Shown: positions 1 to 9,011, counted from the first letter of the stretch. The stretch is DNA of 64,000 bases from UBA2040 sp041674745 (GCA_041674745.1 JBAYVD010000003.1:62001-126000); one strand, 5' to 3'. Notes: a model not told the origin generated them from the sequence alone. Program-made: numbers and translations.

Positions 1-260
1 TCATCAATCAACAAGATTATTGGATAGAGAAATCTGTTGATGGAACTTTCGAAGCTTTCCAAATGAAGGCCTTGAATAAAAGTGAATTTGTTCTTGAAAA
101 CCAAGCTGGAAAACGAAAAATTGTAACGTTCCAAGCCACCAAAAATGGAACGGAATTTCAATTAACGAATGATTCCACCAACGAAATCAAACTTTTCGAA
201 AAACTGAAAATCAATGAATTTCCAATCTCACAAGATGATTTTTCTTGGGTGGTGAAATGA
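1..260 (+). CDS. 3' end of an unidentified gene (5' end outside window)
   Basis: The reading frame is open from base 3 to the TGA at 258-260, so the gene starts to the left of the window; an internal ATG at 63 is probably not the start. The visible 85 or so residues are polar with alternating hydrophobic positions, as expected for beta strands. The segment EFVLEN loosely recalls the C-terminal half of small lipocalin-like (DUF6265-type) proteins of Bacteroidota, but this is a weak impression and no function is assigned. Its stop lies 2 bases from the end of the convergent E1 gene. Confidence 0.6.
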   Translation, partial: INQQDYWIEKSVDGTFEAFQMKALNKSEFVLENQAGKRKIVTFQATKNGTEFQLTNDSTNEIKLFEKLKINEFPISQDDFSWVVK

Positions 261-262
261 AA

Positions 263-2356
263 TCAATACCCCAACAAATCACCAATCGCGGTTTTCACTT
301 TGTCAGCATTGGGAAGCAAAGTCGCTTCTAAAACACTGTTCAATGGAATGGCCGGCGTATCGATGGATCCAACAATGGAAATCGGTGCGTCCAAGGATTC
401 GAAATTGTCGCGTTGCAAACGACCCACCAATCCCAACGTGAAATTGCATTCGGTGGACTCTTCGGTGACAAACAAGATTTTTCCGTGACGTTTTGCCACT
501 TCGTTCATTTTCTCGTGATCCAGTGGATTCAAAGTACGTAAATCAATGATTTCAACTTGACAAGGGAAACTTTTTGCCGCTTCAATTGCCCAATAAACGC
601 CCATTCCGTAGGTGATTATCGCACAAGTTGAACCCTTATCAATACATGACTGCTCGGCTTCTTGCACGACACGCGCTTTTCCGAACGGAATCACATACTC
701 TTCGTCGGGTTCAATTGACATGGCGCCTTCTGTTCCCGCAATTTTAGACCAGTACAAACCTTTGTGCTCCAGCATCACCACTGGATTTGGATCGTAAAAA
801 GCCGATTTCATCAAACCTTTCAAATCCGCTCCTGTGGAAGGATACGCAATTTTAATTCCGCGTATATTCGTTAAAACAGATTCTACCGAAGAGGAATGGT
901 ACGGTCCACCAGATCCATACGCGCCAATTGGCACACGAATGATACAACTTACGGGCCATTTTCCATTGGATAAATAATAACTTCGGGAAACTTCTGTGAA
1001 CAATTGATTGAGTCCTGGCCAAATGTAATCGGCGAATTGAACTTCCACAATCGGTTTTAAACCTACCGCCGACATTCCTACGGTCGAGCCAATGATAAAG
1101 GCTTCTTGTATCGGTGTGTTGAAAACCCGATTGTCACCAAATTTCTGTGCCAAGGTAGCCGCTTCACGGAAAACACCGCCCAAGCGTCCGCCAACATCTT
1201 GTCCATACAACAAAGCTTCTGGATGTGCTTCCATCAATTCACGCACGGCAAAAAGAGCGCTGTCTACCATCACGGTTTTTTTCTTGCCTTTTGGTTCACG
1301 TTCGCCTTTTTCTTCGGTGATGGGCGTAGGGGCAAAAATATAATCGAGAACGTCTTTCGGTTCTGGATCGGCTGCATTCAACGCTTGGTCATACGCTTCG
1401 TCCACTTCTGTGCTGATTACTTTTTCGATGGTTTCCAAATCTGCTTCCGCGATGCCCATGGAAACGATATTGGCTTTCAATTTTGGATAAGGATCGCGTG
1501 TAGCTGCTTCTTCTAAATCGTCGCGGTACCATTCTTTTCGAACTCCGGATGTGTGGTGGCCTAAAAGCGGAACTTTTGCGTGTACCAAAAACGGTCGACG
1601 CTCTTTTCGAACGGTATCAAAAACTTCTTGCATGGTTTGGTAACACAAATCGAAATCCGTTCCATCAATGGTGCGCACTTCAATTCCGTTGAATCCACGC
1701 ATGTATTCACTCATGTCTTGCGCGCGAGTTTCGTCTGCGCTAGCGGAAATGTCCCAACCATTGTCTTGTACCAAATAAACAATTGGATATTGTTTCAAAG
1801 CTGCCATTTGCAAAGCTTCTGAAACTTCGCCTTCGGTACAGGAAGCATCGCCTAATGAACAAACTACAATGGGTTTTTTATCACCAAAATCGTCAGCGAT
1901 TCCTTGCAATTCTTTGTATTGAATTCCCATCGCAACTCCTGTTGTAGGAATCGCTTGCATGCCCGTTGCAGAAGATTGATGAGGAATTTTGGGTTTATTG
2001 TCGTCTTTTAAGGAAGGATGAGAATAATACGTTCTACCTCCGGAAAATGGATCGTCTTTTTTGGCAAAAACTTGCAGCATCAATTCGTACGGTTTCATAC
2101 CGATTCCCAGCAAAATACTATCGTCTCGGTAATACGGTGCTACCCAATCTTGTGGCAACAATTGCATACCACACGCCAACTGAATTGCCTCATGTCCGCG
2201 CGATGTAGCGTGCACATATTTCGATGTGATTTCTTTGTTCGCTTCGTACTTTTCCGCCATGGTTTTAGCGGTGCACATCAAGCGGAAAGCTTCAAGGAAA
2301 GTTTTTTTGTCGGTTTTCAATTGGTTGGTTTGTTCTGTTGCGAGAGCCGTTGCCAT
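263..2356 (-). CDS. 2-oxoacid (branched-chain type) dehydrogenase E1, fused alpha and beta subunits
   Basis: Thiamine-diphosphate-dependent E1 of a branched-chain 2-oxoacid dehydrogenase complex: it decarboxylates 2-oxo acids and passes the acyl group to lipoyl-E2. About 697 residues from the ATG at 2356; the frame continues upstream to 2419, but the ATG with an N-terminus starting MATALAT is the likelier start. The N-terminal half is E1-alpha, with the TPP/Mg motif GDASCTEGE...QDN at about residues 169-199. From about residue 365 the E1-beta half follows (YGQDVGGRLGGVF, VEVQFADYIWP), ending in the transketolase C-terminal domain. Alpha and beta are separate genes in many bacteria; the fusion is common in Bacteroidota. 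It lies downstream of the beta-oxidation genes but is separated from them by a terminator. The substrate (leucine/isoleucine/valine oxo acids) is inferred from family resemblance. Confidence 0.9.
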   Translation of the reverse strand: MATALATEQTNQLKTDKKTFLEAFRLMCTAKTMAEKYEANKEITSKYVHATSRGHEAIQLACGMQLLPQDWVAPYYRDDSILLGIGMKPYELMLQVFAKKDDPFSGGRTYYSHPSLKDDNKPKIPHQSSATGMQAIPTTGVAMGIQYKELQGIADDFGDKKPIVVCSLGDASCTEGEVSEALQMAALKQYPIVYLVQDNGWDISASADETRAQDMSEYMRGFNGIEVRTIDGTDFDLCYQTMQEVFDTVRKERRPFLVHAKVPLLGHHTSGVRKEWYRDDLEEAATRDPYPKLKANIVSMGIAEADLETIEKVISTEVDEAYDQALNAADPEPKDVLDYIFAPTPITEEKGEREPKGKKKTVMVDSALFAVRELMEAHPEALLYGQDVGGRLGGVFREAATLAQKFGDNRVFNTPIQEAFIIGSTVGMSAVGLKPIVEVQFADYIWPGLNQLFTEVSRSYYLSNGKWPVSCIIRVPIGAYGSGGPYHSSSVESVLTNIRGIKIAYPSTGADLKGLMKSAFYDPNPVVMLEHKGLYWSKIAGTEGAMSIEPDEEYVIPFGKARVVQEAEQSCIDKGSTCAIITYGMGVYWAIEAAKSFPCQVEIIDLRTLNPLDHEKMNEVAKRHGKILFVTEESTECNFTLGLVGRLQRDNFESLDAPISIVGSIDTPAIPLNSVLEATLLPNADKVKTAIGDLLGY

Positions 2357-2444
2357 TTTAATCTTTGTTTTGGGTAAAGATACGTAGGATTTTAAATTTG
2401 TCGCATTGAATTGGGGCAAATTGGCTAAAATGCTACTGTTTTGA

Positions 2445-2484
2445 ACAAAAAAGAACCTGCTTGCAACTTGGCAAACAGGTTCTT
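2445..2484 (-). terminator. Rho-independent terminator of the beta-oxidation operon
   Basis: Inverted repeat AAGAACCTG (2451-2459) and CAGGTTCTT (2476-2484). The stem extends inward through TTGC/GCAA around a six-base loop. Read on the minus strand the hairpin is followed by a T-run (the A-run at 2446-2452). It lies 23 bases past the fadA stop codon and would stop marR-fadN-fadA transcription before the E1 gene. Confidence 0.8.
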
Positions 2485-2506
2485 GAACAAGGGTCTATTC
2501 GAAATG

Positions 2507-3685
2507 TTAAAATCGTTCAAAGACGCCAGCGGCTCCTTGTCCTGTTCCAACGCACATGGTCACAACGCCATATTTTTGATTGCGACGTTTCAATTCATTT
2601 AAGATTTGGACGGTCAATTTAGCTCCAGTACACCCAAGCGGGTGACCCAAAGCCAAAGCGCCACCGTTTACGTTGACCAAATCCGGATTGATACCTGTTT
2701 CTCTAATAACCGCAAGCGATTGCGAAGCAAATGCCTCGTTCAATTCAAACAAAGAAATGTCTTCCATTTTCAAGCCGGCCATTTCAACAGCTGCAGGAAT
2801 GGCTTCCACGGGTCCAATTCCCATGATGCGTGGTTCCACACCCACAACTTTGTAAGAAAGTAAACGAGCCATGGGTTCCAAGCCCAGTTCTTTCATCATT
2901 TTTTCTGACATCACCAGCACGAATGCGGCACCGTCAGAGGTTTGAGAGGAATTCCCAGCCGTTACGGATCCGCCATTGGCGAAAACGGGGCGTAATTTTC
3001 CTAAACCTTCTACCGTACTCGGTCTTGGACCTTCATCTGTATCTACAATGTATTTTCGGACTTGTCGTTTTTCGTTTTCGTCCAAATAGACTTCTTCCAC
3101 TTCTATCGGTACAATATCGTCTTTGAAGCGACCATTTTTGATCGCATCCATTGCTTTTTCGTGCGAGCGAACGGCAAACGCATCTTGGTCGGCGCGGGAA
3201 ACATTGTATTGTTCCGCCACCGCTTCGGCTGTCAAGCCCATTCCCCAATACCAGTTTGGATTTTCCTTCGCCACGCGTGCATTGGGAACAATTCTCCAAC
3301 CGCCCATGGCCATCACCGACATCGATTCGGCTCCACCTGCAATGATGCATTCCGCCATTCCCGCTTCAATCTTCGCTTGTGCAATCGCGATTGTTTCCAA
3401 TCCTGATGAACAATATCGATTGACAGTCATTCCAGGAACTTTGTCGGTATCCAAGCCCATCAACGAAATCATACGGCCGACGTTCAAGCCTTGTTCAGCT
3501 TCCGGTGTGGCGTTCCCCACAATCACATCATCGATTCGATTTTTGTCCAATTCAGGCGTAACTTCCATGATATGTTTGATGACATCTGCCGCCAAATCAT
3601 CGGGTCTGTAGAATCGGAATCCACCTTTACCCGCTTTGCCTACCGCAGTTCTGAATCCTTTAATAATATATGCTTTGTTTGACAT
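2507..3685 (-). CDS. fadA: acetyl-CoA C-acyltransferase (3-ketoacyl-CoA thiolase)
   Basis: Thiolase that cleaves 3-ketoacyl-CoA with CoA to acetyl-CoA and a shortened acyl-CoA, the last step of beta-oxidation. At 392 residues it has normal family length. The nucleophile Cys92 sits in NRYCSSG, His348 in GHPLG, and the second catalytic Cys378 in CVGTGQG, so all three key residues are present. It is the last gene of a leftward operon after fadN; a 100-base spacer with a palindromic repeat lies between them. Pairing with a dehydrogenase/hydratase fusion makes a catabolic rather than a biosynthetic thiolase likely. Confidence 0.93.
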   Translation of the reverse strand: MSNKAYIIKGFRTAVGKAGKGGFRFYRPDDLAADVIKHIMEVTPELDKNRIDDVIVGNATPEAEQGLNVGRMISLMGLDTDKVPGMTVNRYCSSGLETIAIAQAKIEAGMAECIIAGGAESMSVMAMGGWRIVPNARVAKENPNWYWGMGLTAEAVAEQYNVSRADQDAFAVRSHEKAMDAIKNGRFKDDIVPIEVEEVYLDENEKRQVRKYIVDTDEGPRPSTVEGLGKLRPVFANGGSVTAGNSSQTSDGAAFVLVMSEKMMKELGLEPMARLLSYKVVGVEPRIMGIGPVEAIPAAVEMAGLKMEDISLFELNEAFASQSLAVIRETGINPDLVNVNGGALALGHPLGCTGAKLTVQILNELKRRNQKYGVVTMCVGTGQGAAGVFERF

Positions 3686-3700
3686 GTTATGTTTTTTACA

Positions 3701-3781
3701 CTTCCCCCTTTGAAGGGGGATTGAGGGGGATGTGATTTTAGAATTGAAACACCCACCTCAATCCTCCCTCAAGGGAGGAAG
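3701..3781. repeat. paired inverted palindromic repeats inside the fad operon
   Basis: Two arms of about 32-34 bases at 3701-3734 and 3750-3781 are imperfect reverse complements of each other. Each arm is itself a small palindrome (CCCCCTTTGAAGGGGG in the left, CCTCCCTCAAGGGAGG in the right), each followed or preceded by an ATTGAGG-type tail. The element fills the spacer between fadN and fadA, so it is transcribed and should fold into a strong hairpin. It resembles the small C/G-rich palindromic intergenic repeats scattered through many Bacteroidota genomes (from memory). It contains no coding frame. Confidence 0.75.
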
Positions 3782-3785
3782 TAAA

Positions 3786-6191
3786 TTAATTCCTCAATAT
3801 TTTCCCAAATTTCACCAAGCTTTCCATTCGCTCGAGGGTTTTTTTCTCCATGCACAATTCGACAAAGGTTTTTCGTTCCAAGTCGAGTAGGTATTGTTCG
3901 GAAACAACGGTGTTCTCGCTTAAATCTCCACCGCAAAGTACCATGCCTAATTTTTCTGATATCACACGGTCATGGTCCGACATGTATTTTCCTGACAACA
4001 TGGAGTTGGCGCCGACGTAGACAATTCCCAAGCCTTCTTGACCAAGAACCGTAATTGTTTTTTCGCGCATTGGTGCAACATACCCTTTGTTGATCATTTC
4101 CAGACAAGCTGCTTTTGCTCTTGTCAATTGATATTCTCGGCTGACCACGACTTCGTCTGTTCCATTTCTTAGATAACCAAGATCAAAGGCTTCGTAGGCA
4201 GAAGTGGAAACTTTTGCTTGTCCAATCGTTAAGAATTTTTCGCGTAACAGATTGATTTTAATATCACCTTCGTGTAATTCATCCGACAGTCGTTTGGCAA
4301 ATTCTTTGGACCCGCCGCCTCCGGGAATGAGTCCAACACCAAATTCCACCAATCCCATGTACAATTCAGCATGTGCCACCACTTTATCTGCGTGCATCGA
4401 CATTTCACAACCACCACCGAGTGCCATGTTGTGCGGTGCAACAATTACTGGAATGCTGCTGTGACGAACGCGCATCATGGTATCTTGGAATGCTTTAACA
4501 GCGAAATTTAATTCATCGTAATCTTGCTCAATCGCCATCATGAAAATCATGGCTACATTGGCACCAGCGGAGAAATTTTGACCCGTGTTGGAAATAACCA
4601 ACCCTTTGTATTCTTTTTCGGCTAAGTCAATTGCTTTGTTGATTCCTTCTATCACACCGCCACCGATCGTATTCATTTTCGTGTGAAATTCCAAATTTAA
4701 TATGCCGTCGCCTAGGTGAATGATTGTTGTATCTGAATTTTTCCAAACAGTATTTTCATCGCGCAAGGCATCCAAAATGACCAAGTTTTCTGTACCAGGA
4801 ATTACTTTGTATTCACCTGCATTTTGATCGTAATACATTTTGGAACCACCTTCTGTTTTATAGAATTTGGTAATTCCTTTGGCTTTCATGTCGTGCACCC
4901 AAGTGGCAGCTTTGCCTCCTTCGGCTTCCAACCAGTTGATACCCTCGTCCAAACCAACAATATCCCACGTTTCGAAAGGGCCTAATTCCCAGCCAAATCC
5001 TGCTTTCAATGCATCGTCGATTTTGTATAAATCATCCGTGATTTCGGGTAATCGATTGGAAACGTAGGCGAAAAGTCCACCGAATAATTTGCGGTAAAAT
5101 TCACCCGCTTTGTCTTGACCCATGACCAACATTTTGGTGCGTTGTTTCAAATCATCTATGGATTTGGTCATTTCAAGTGTAGCAAATTTCGCTTTCGTTT
5201 GCGACCGGTATTCCATAGTTTTCAAATCCAAGACTTGAATTTCACTGGAACCATCGGCCGCCTTTACCTTTTTGTAGAATCCTTGACCTGTTTTCGAACC
5301 CAACCAATTGTTTTCCGTCATTTTGGAAATGTAGTCAGGCAAAACGAAAAGATCTTTCATCTCATCATTCGGGCAATTTTCTTTCAAGCCATTCGCAACG
5401 TGCACCAAGGTATCCAATCCGACAACATCACAGGTTCGGAAAGTAGCCGATTTCGGTCGACCCAAAACTTGGCCTGTCAATTTATCCACTTCTTCCACGG
5501 TCAAATCCATTTCTTTCACCGTGTGGAAAAGCGCCATGATGGCATAAACTCCAACCCGGTTGGCTATAAATGCTGGCGTATCTTTGCACAAAACGGTTTT
5601 CTTACCCAAGAATCGGCTACCGAAATCCATCAAGAAATCCACCACGGCTGGATCTGTTTTTGGTGTTGGAATGATTTCCAATAAAGGCAAATAACGCGGC
5701 GGATTGAAGAAATGGGTTCCACAGAAAAATTGTTGGAAGTCATCGCTTCGTCCATCTAGCATCAAATGAATGGGAATACCCGAGGTATTGGATGAAATGA
5801 ATGTTCCAGGTTTTCTGAATTTCTCTACTTGGTCGAAAATGATTTTCTTGATGTCCAATCGTTCCACTACCACTTCCATGATCCAATCGCATTCGGCAAT
5901 TTTCGGCATGTCATCCTCAAAATTTCCGGTTGTAATCCGTTTCGCAAATGCTTTGCTGTAAATGGGGGAAGGGTTGCTGGTCAATGCAAATTGCAAGGCT
6001 TCGTTGACAATCCGATTGCGAAATGTTTTGCTATCCTGGGAAACTTTTTTAGCGGTTTCCATCTCGTTTAATTCTTTTGGGACAATATCCAAAAGCAACA
6101 CTTCGCATCCAATGTTTGCAAAGTGGCAAGCGATTCGAGAGCCCATGACTCCAGAACCTAAAATGGCTACTTTTCTAATGTGTTTTATCAT
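3786..6191 (-). CDS. fadN: 3-hydroxyacyl-CoA dehydrogenase / enoyl-CoA hydratase fusion (FadN-type)
   Basis: Bifunctional beta-oxidation enzyme that hydrates enoyl-CoA and oxidises the 3-hydroxyacyl-CoA with NAD. 801 residues. The NAD-binding Rossmann motif GSGVMG is at residues 12-17, the dehydrogenase catalytic His160 in GTHFFNPP, and a second dehydrogenase C-terminal region lies near 360-430. The crotonase domain occupies about 490-700, with oxyanion-hole segments FSAGA and ALGGG and both catalytic glutamates, Glu596 and Glu616. The order dehydrogenase-then-hydratase is that of Bacillus FadN, opposite to E. coli FadB. The start ATG overlaps the marR stop by 4 bases, so the two are translationally coupled; regulation by that MarR protein is likely. 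Confidence 0.92.
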   Translation of the reverse strand: MIKHIRKVAILGSGVMGSRIACHFANIGCEVLLLDIVPKELNEMETAKKVSQDSKTFRNRIVNEALQFALTSNPSPIYSKAFAKRITTGNFEDDMPKIAECDWIMEVVVERLDIKKIIFDQVEKFRKPGTFISSNTSGIPIHLMLDGRSDDFQQFFCGTHFFNPPRYLPLLEIIPTPKTDPAVVDFLMDFGSRFLGKKTVLCKDTPAFIANRVGVYAIMALFHTVKEMDLTVEEVDKLTGQVLGRPKSATFRTCDVVGLDTLVHVANGLKENCPNDEMKDLFVLPDYISKMTENNWLGSKTGQGFYKKVKAADGSSEIQVLDLKTMEYRSQTKAKFATLEMTKSIDDLKQRTKMLVMGQDKAGEFYRKLFGGLFAYVSNRLPEITDDLYKIDDALKAGFGWELGPFETWDIVGLDEGINWLEAEGGKAATWVHDMKAKGITKFYKTEGGSKMYYDQNAGEYKVIPGTENLVILDALRDENTVWKNSDTTIIHLGDGILNLEFHTKMNTIGGGVIEGINKAIDLAEKEYKGLVISNTGQNFSAGANVAMIFMMAIEQDYDELNFAVKAFQDTMMRVRHSSIPVIVAPHNMALGGGCEMSMHADKVVAHAELYMGLVEFGVGLIPGGGGSKEFAKRLSDELHEGDIKINLLREKFLTIGQAKVSTSAYEAFDLGYLRNGTDEVVVSREYQLTRAKAACLEMINKGYVAPMREKTITVLGQEGLGIVYVGANSMLSGKYMSDHDRVISEKLGMVLCGGDLSENTVVSEQYLLDLERKTFVELCMEKKTLERMESLVKFGKILRN

Positions 6192-6652
6192 GATTTTTTG
6201 CTTTCATATTTTACCATTTCATCGAGTTCGATGTCGGTGATCTGTTCGATTTTCTCTAGAACTTCAAAATAAACTTTCAATTTTCCTTGCGGAATTTTCT
6301 CCGATAATTTTTTGTTGTAATTTACAATAACTTCGCGGGTTTCACGGCGTTTTTCGATGCCCAGTTCTGTTAAAAAAATCAAAACTTTCCGTTTGTCAAT
6401 CTTGTCGAATTCGCGTCGAATGTATCCCGAATCCTCCATGGTTTTTAAGGTTCGGGATAAGCTGGTCGGTTCCATTCCCATTCTGGGGCCCAATTGCGTG
6501 CTGGGCGTCCCATCCTTGTCGATGATCATCAAAATAAAACCAATGGAACTGGTAATTCCGTGATGCGCTGCTTTCTGGTTATACATTCGGGAGACTTTGT
6601 GCCACAATTGGCGTATTACAAAGTCAACTAATATCTGAGGTGTTTCTGTCAT
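6188..6652 (-). CDS. MarR-family transcriptional regulator
   Basis: 154-residue winged-helix repressor-type protein and first gene of the leftward fad operon. The wHTH core covers about residues 35-115: recognition-helix region MEPTSLSRTLKTMEDSGYI followed by the wing region REFDKIDKRKV, with flanking helices for dimerisation. Because it is co-transcribed with fadN and fadA (4-base overlap), it probably senses a fatty acid or acyl-CoA and controls its own operon. The ligand is inference from context. A palindrome 50-64 bases upstream of its start is a candidate operator. Confidence 0.88.
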   Translation of the reverse strand: MTETPQILVDFVIRQLWHKVSRMYNQKAAHHGITSSIGFILMIIDKDGTPSTQLGPRMGMEPTSLSRTLKTMEDSGYIRREFDKIDKRKVLIFLTELGIEKRRETREVIVNYNKKLSEKIPQGKLKVYFEVLEKIEQITDIELDEMVKYESKKS

Positions 6653-6701
6653 TCAATAATTATTTCGCAGAGGCCAAGGTACTAATTTAATTTTAATTAT
6701 T

Positions 6702-6716
6702 ATGCTCGCATAGCAT
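6702..6716. promoter_or_regulatory. candidate MarR operator (ATGCT-N5-AGCAT)
   Basis: Perfect 5-bp inverted repeat with a 5-base centre, in the 190-base gap between the divergent marR and lpxD-like genes. On the minus strand a TACCTTGG (7 of 8 to TAnnTTTG) at about 6678-6685 lies between it and marR, so binding here would sit near the -33 region. Size and position suit a MarR site, but a single 10-bp palindrome can be chance. Confidence 0.35.
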
Positions 6717-6817
6717 TTATTTCAATTTTCGGAAAATCTAATCTTTCTAAAAACTAAATGAACAACTGCAAGCGGATAAATAAACTAGTAGTCCTATTTT
6801 TTGAGCAGGTTTCAGTG

Positions 6818-6825
6818 TAATTTTG
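6818..6825 (+). promoter_or_regulatory. -7 promoter element upstream of the lpxD-like gene
   Basis: TAATTTTG matches the Bacteroidota -7 consensus TAnnTTTG in all fixed positions and lies 17 bases before the ATG at 6843. No well-spaced TTG (-33) element was found; the nearest is only 14 bases away. Support is therefore moderate. Confidence 0.4.
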
Positions 6826-6842
6826 TTTTAAATAGTTGCCTT

Positions 6843-7772
6843 ATGAAGTTTCCTCAAGACCAAACCCTAGCCCAATTGGCTGATTTTTTAGGATGTACCT
6901 ATGTCGGAGATCCCAATCACATTGTCTCAGGAATCAATGAGATTCATCGAGTTGTGCCTGGAGACTTGGTTTTTGTCGACCATCCGAAATACTATCAAAA
7001 AGCATTGGATAGCGCGGCGACGACTGTTTTGATTGACCAAAAAGTGGAATGTCCGGAAGGAAAAGGCTTGTTGGTTTCGGAAAATCCTTTTGACGATTTT
7101 AATAAAATCACGCGTCACTACAAACCTTTTCGGCCACAAACGCAATCCATTACAGGTGAAAATCCTCAGATCGACGAAAGTGCTATGATTTATCCAAATG
7201 CTTTCATTGGTAACAATGTAAGAATAGGAAAAAATACGGTAATTCATTCTGGAGCAGTAATCATGGACGATACCATCATTGATGACGATTGTATTGTTGG
7301 ACCGAATACCGTAATCGGTTTCTCTGCTTTTTATTACAAAAAGAAAGCAACCGGTTATGATCGATTGCATACGTGTGGACGCGTCCATTTGCATAATAAG
7401 GTGGAAATCGGTGCCATGTGCACGATTGATGCAGGTGTCACTTCAACAACGGTCATTGGGGAAGGAACGAAAATAGACAATTTGGTGCAAGTCGGTCACG
7501 ACACAGTTGTAGGCAAAAACTGCTTGTTTGCTGCCAATGTGGGTGTAGCGGGATGTGTTCAAATTGGCGACAATGTTACCCTTTGGGGACAAGTTGGCTG
7601 TGCAAGTGACATCACAATTGGAGACGGCGTGGTTGTTTATGCGCAATCGGGCATCGGTAAAGATTTGGAACCTGGAAAAACCTACTTTGGAAGTCCTTGT
7701 GTGGAAGCGAAAGCGAAATTCAGGGAAATGGCAGCGTTAAGAAGATTGCCAGAGATTATCGAGAAATTATAA
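6843..7772 (+). CDS. LpxD-like UDP-3-O-acylglucosamine N-acyltransferase
   Basis: 309 residues from the ATG at 6843; the frame is open from 6801 but MKFPQDQ fits the family start. The N-terminal LpxD-type uridine-binding domain (about 1-100, ending near LLVSENPFDDF) is followed by a left-handed beta-helix of hexapeptide repeats from about 105 to 280. The HDTVVG segment (about residue 218) matches the catalytic His position of LpxD. LpxD puts the second 3-hydroxyacyl chain on lipid A precursor at the inner face of the inner membrane. Flavobacteria often carry two lpxD-like genes; this short form, away from lpxA/lpxC, may be the paralog, so the exact acyl transfer is uncertain. It is coupled to the next gene by a 1-base gap. 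Confidence 0.8.
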   Translation: MKFPQDQTLAQLADFLGCTYVGDPNHIVSGINEIHRVVPGDLVFVDHPKYYQKALDSAATTVLIDQKVECPEGKGLLVSENPFDDFNKITRHYKPFRPQTQSITGENPQIDESAMIYPNAFIGNNVRIGKNTVIHSGAVIMDDTIIDDDCIVGPNTVIGFSAFYYKKKATGYDRLHTCGRVHLHNKVEIGAMCTIDAGVTSTTVIGEGTKIDNLVQVGHDTVVGKNCLFAANVGVAGCVQIGDNVTLWGQVGCASDITIGDGVVVYAQSGIGKDLEPGKTYFGSPCVEAKAKFREMAALRRLPEIIEKL

Positions 7773-7773
7773 A

Positions 7774-9006
7774 ATGACCGAACGCGAACGGAAGAATTTG
7801 GAGGATGAACTGAAGGTAAAGGATTTTAAATTAAATTCTTTGCTGGACATTACCAATTCCATCAGTTTGAACGAGGATATTTCGACCATTATCCGAATTT
7901 TTGAATTCATTTTACACGAACAATTGGGACTCGAGAAGTTTTTGTTGTTTAATAAACAGGAAGATTGGGAATGCATTTTGAAAGTTGGGTACCGACCGAA
8001 AATGAAGGAAATCAATGTGCCAAAAGAATTGGGAAGATTCAAAGACATAACAGTTATTGAATCTTCGCCTTCTGCCTTGCTAAAGGAATTTGAGATTGTT
8101 GTTCCCGTTTTTCAAAACGATGAACCCTTGGCCTATTTGCTGGTCGGGCATTTGCGAAAAAACAACATCAAAGTTTCCGAGCATTTGCTCAACATGAGTT
8201 TCATTCAAACGCTAGCGAACATTGTCATCGTTGCCATTGAAAACAAACGAATGGCCAAACAACGGGTTGAACAAGAGCGTATTCGGAAAGAGTTGGAAGT
8301 GGCGACAGAAATGCAAAAATTACTTTTTCCAGAGGATTTGCCTTCGGATCGAAAAATGGATATTTCGGCAAAGTATTTACCTCGACATGAAGTAGGAGGT
8401 GATTATTACGATTTTATTCCTATCGAAGAGAATGAATACATTATTTGCATAGGCGATGTATCGGGCAAAGGGATTGGTGCCGCCATGCTGATGGCGAATT
8501 TTCAAGCGACCATTCGAACCTTGTTTCAATACCAACGTTTTGAGCTTGACTTTTTGATGGAAGAATTGAACAAAAAGGTCATGCGCAGTGCAAAAGGTGA
8601 AAAGTTTATTACCTTCTTTCTAGCGCATTACAAAGCAGATACGAGAACGTTGCGCTACATCAATGCTGGGCACAATCACCCGATTTTGACGAATGGTAAA
8701 AAGGCCAAATTTTTAGACCAAGGAACCATTGGTTTGGGAATGATGGATGAATTGCCTTTTATTCATATCGGGGAAGAGATTTTACCTTCCAACACAACTT
8801 TGGTGCTTTACACAGATGGTGTAGTTGAGTTGGAAAATCAAAATGAAGTTCAATTTGGCATTGAAAATATTCAGCGAATCGTCCACAATTATTACCCTTT
8901 GGGCATGGAAGATTTGAACAGCCTTTTATTTTCGAAATTAGACGAATGGCGCGGTTCTCTCGATTATGTAGATGACACCGCGATTTTCAGTTGTCGATTT
9001 TTCTAA
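7774..9006 (+). CDS. PP2C-type (SpoIIE/RsbU) serine phosphatase with GAF-like sensor
   Basis: 410 residues. The N-terminal half (about 1-165) looks like a coiled-coil plus GAF-like sensory domain. A linker helix rich in charged residues (about 165-190) leads to the SpoIIE phosphatase domain (about 190-410). Metal-binding acidic motifs of PP2C are visible: GGDYYDF, GDVSGKG, YTDGVVE and DDTAIFS. Such proteins dephosphorylate anti-sigma-factor antagonists or other phosphoserine partners in stress and signalling switches. No partner kinase or antagonist is next to it. It starts 1 base after the lpxD-like stop, so the two are co-transcribed; a terminator follows. Confidence 0.88.
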   Translation: MTERERKNLEDELKVKDFKLNSLLDITNSISLNEDISTIIRIFEFILHEQLGLEKFLLFNKQEDWECILKVGYRPKMKEINVPKELGRFKDITVIESSPSALLKEFEIVVPVFQNDEPLAYLLVGHLRKNNIKVSEHLLNMSFIQTLANIVIVAIENKRMAKQRVEQERIRKELEVATEMQKLLFPEDLPSDRKMDISAKYLPRHEVGGDYYDFIPIEENEYIICIGDVSGKGIGAAMLMANFQATIRTLFQYQRFELDFLMEELNKKVMRSAKGEKFITFFLAHYKADTRTLRYINAGHNHPILTNGKKAKFLDQGTIGLGMMDELPFIHIGEEILPSNTTLVLYTDGVVELENQNEVQFGIENIQRIVHNYYPLGMEDLNSLLFSKLDEWRGSLDYVDDTAIFSCRFF

Positions 9007-9011
9007 AACAA

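Noticed and set aside
1106..1516. 136-codon plus-strand frame
   Set aside because: Antisense to the E1 gene, Phe/Cys-rich nonsense composition.
3123..3611. 162-codon plus-strand frame
   Set aside because: Shadow frame opposite the thiolase gene; no recognisable protein.
3701..3781. possible CRISPR-like repeat
   Set aside because: Only two inverted, not direct, copies; no spacers or cas genes anywhere in the window.
5115..5684. 189-codon plus-strand frame
   Set aside because: Antisense to fadN; its translation is low in sense, with no family likeness, and fadN covers the region with intact motifs.
6927..7394. 155-codon minus-strand frame
   Set aside because: Opposite the hexapeptide-repeat LpxD-like gene; the periodicity of the repeats keeps the antisense frame open.
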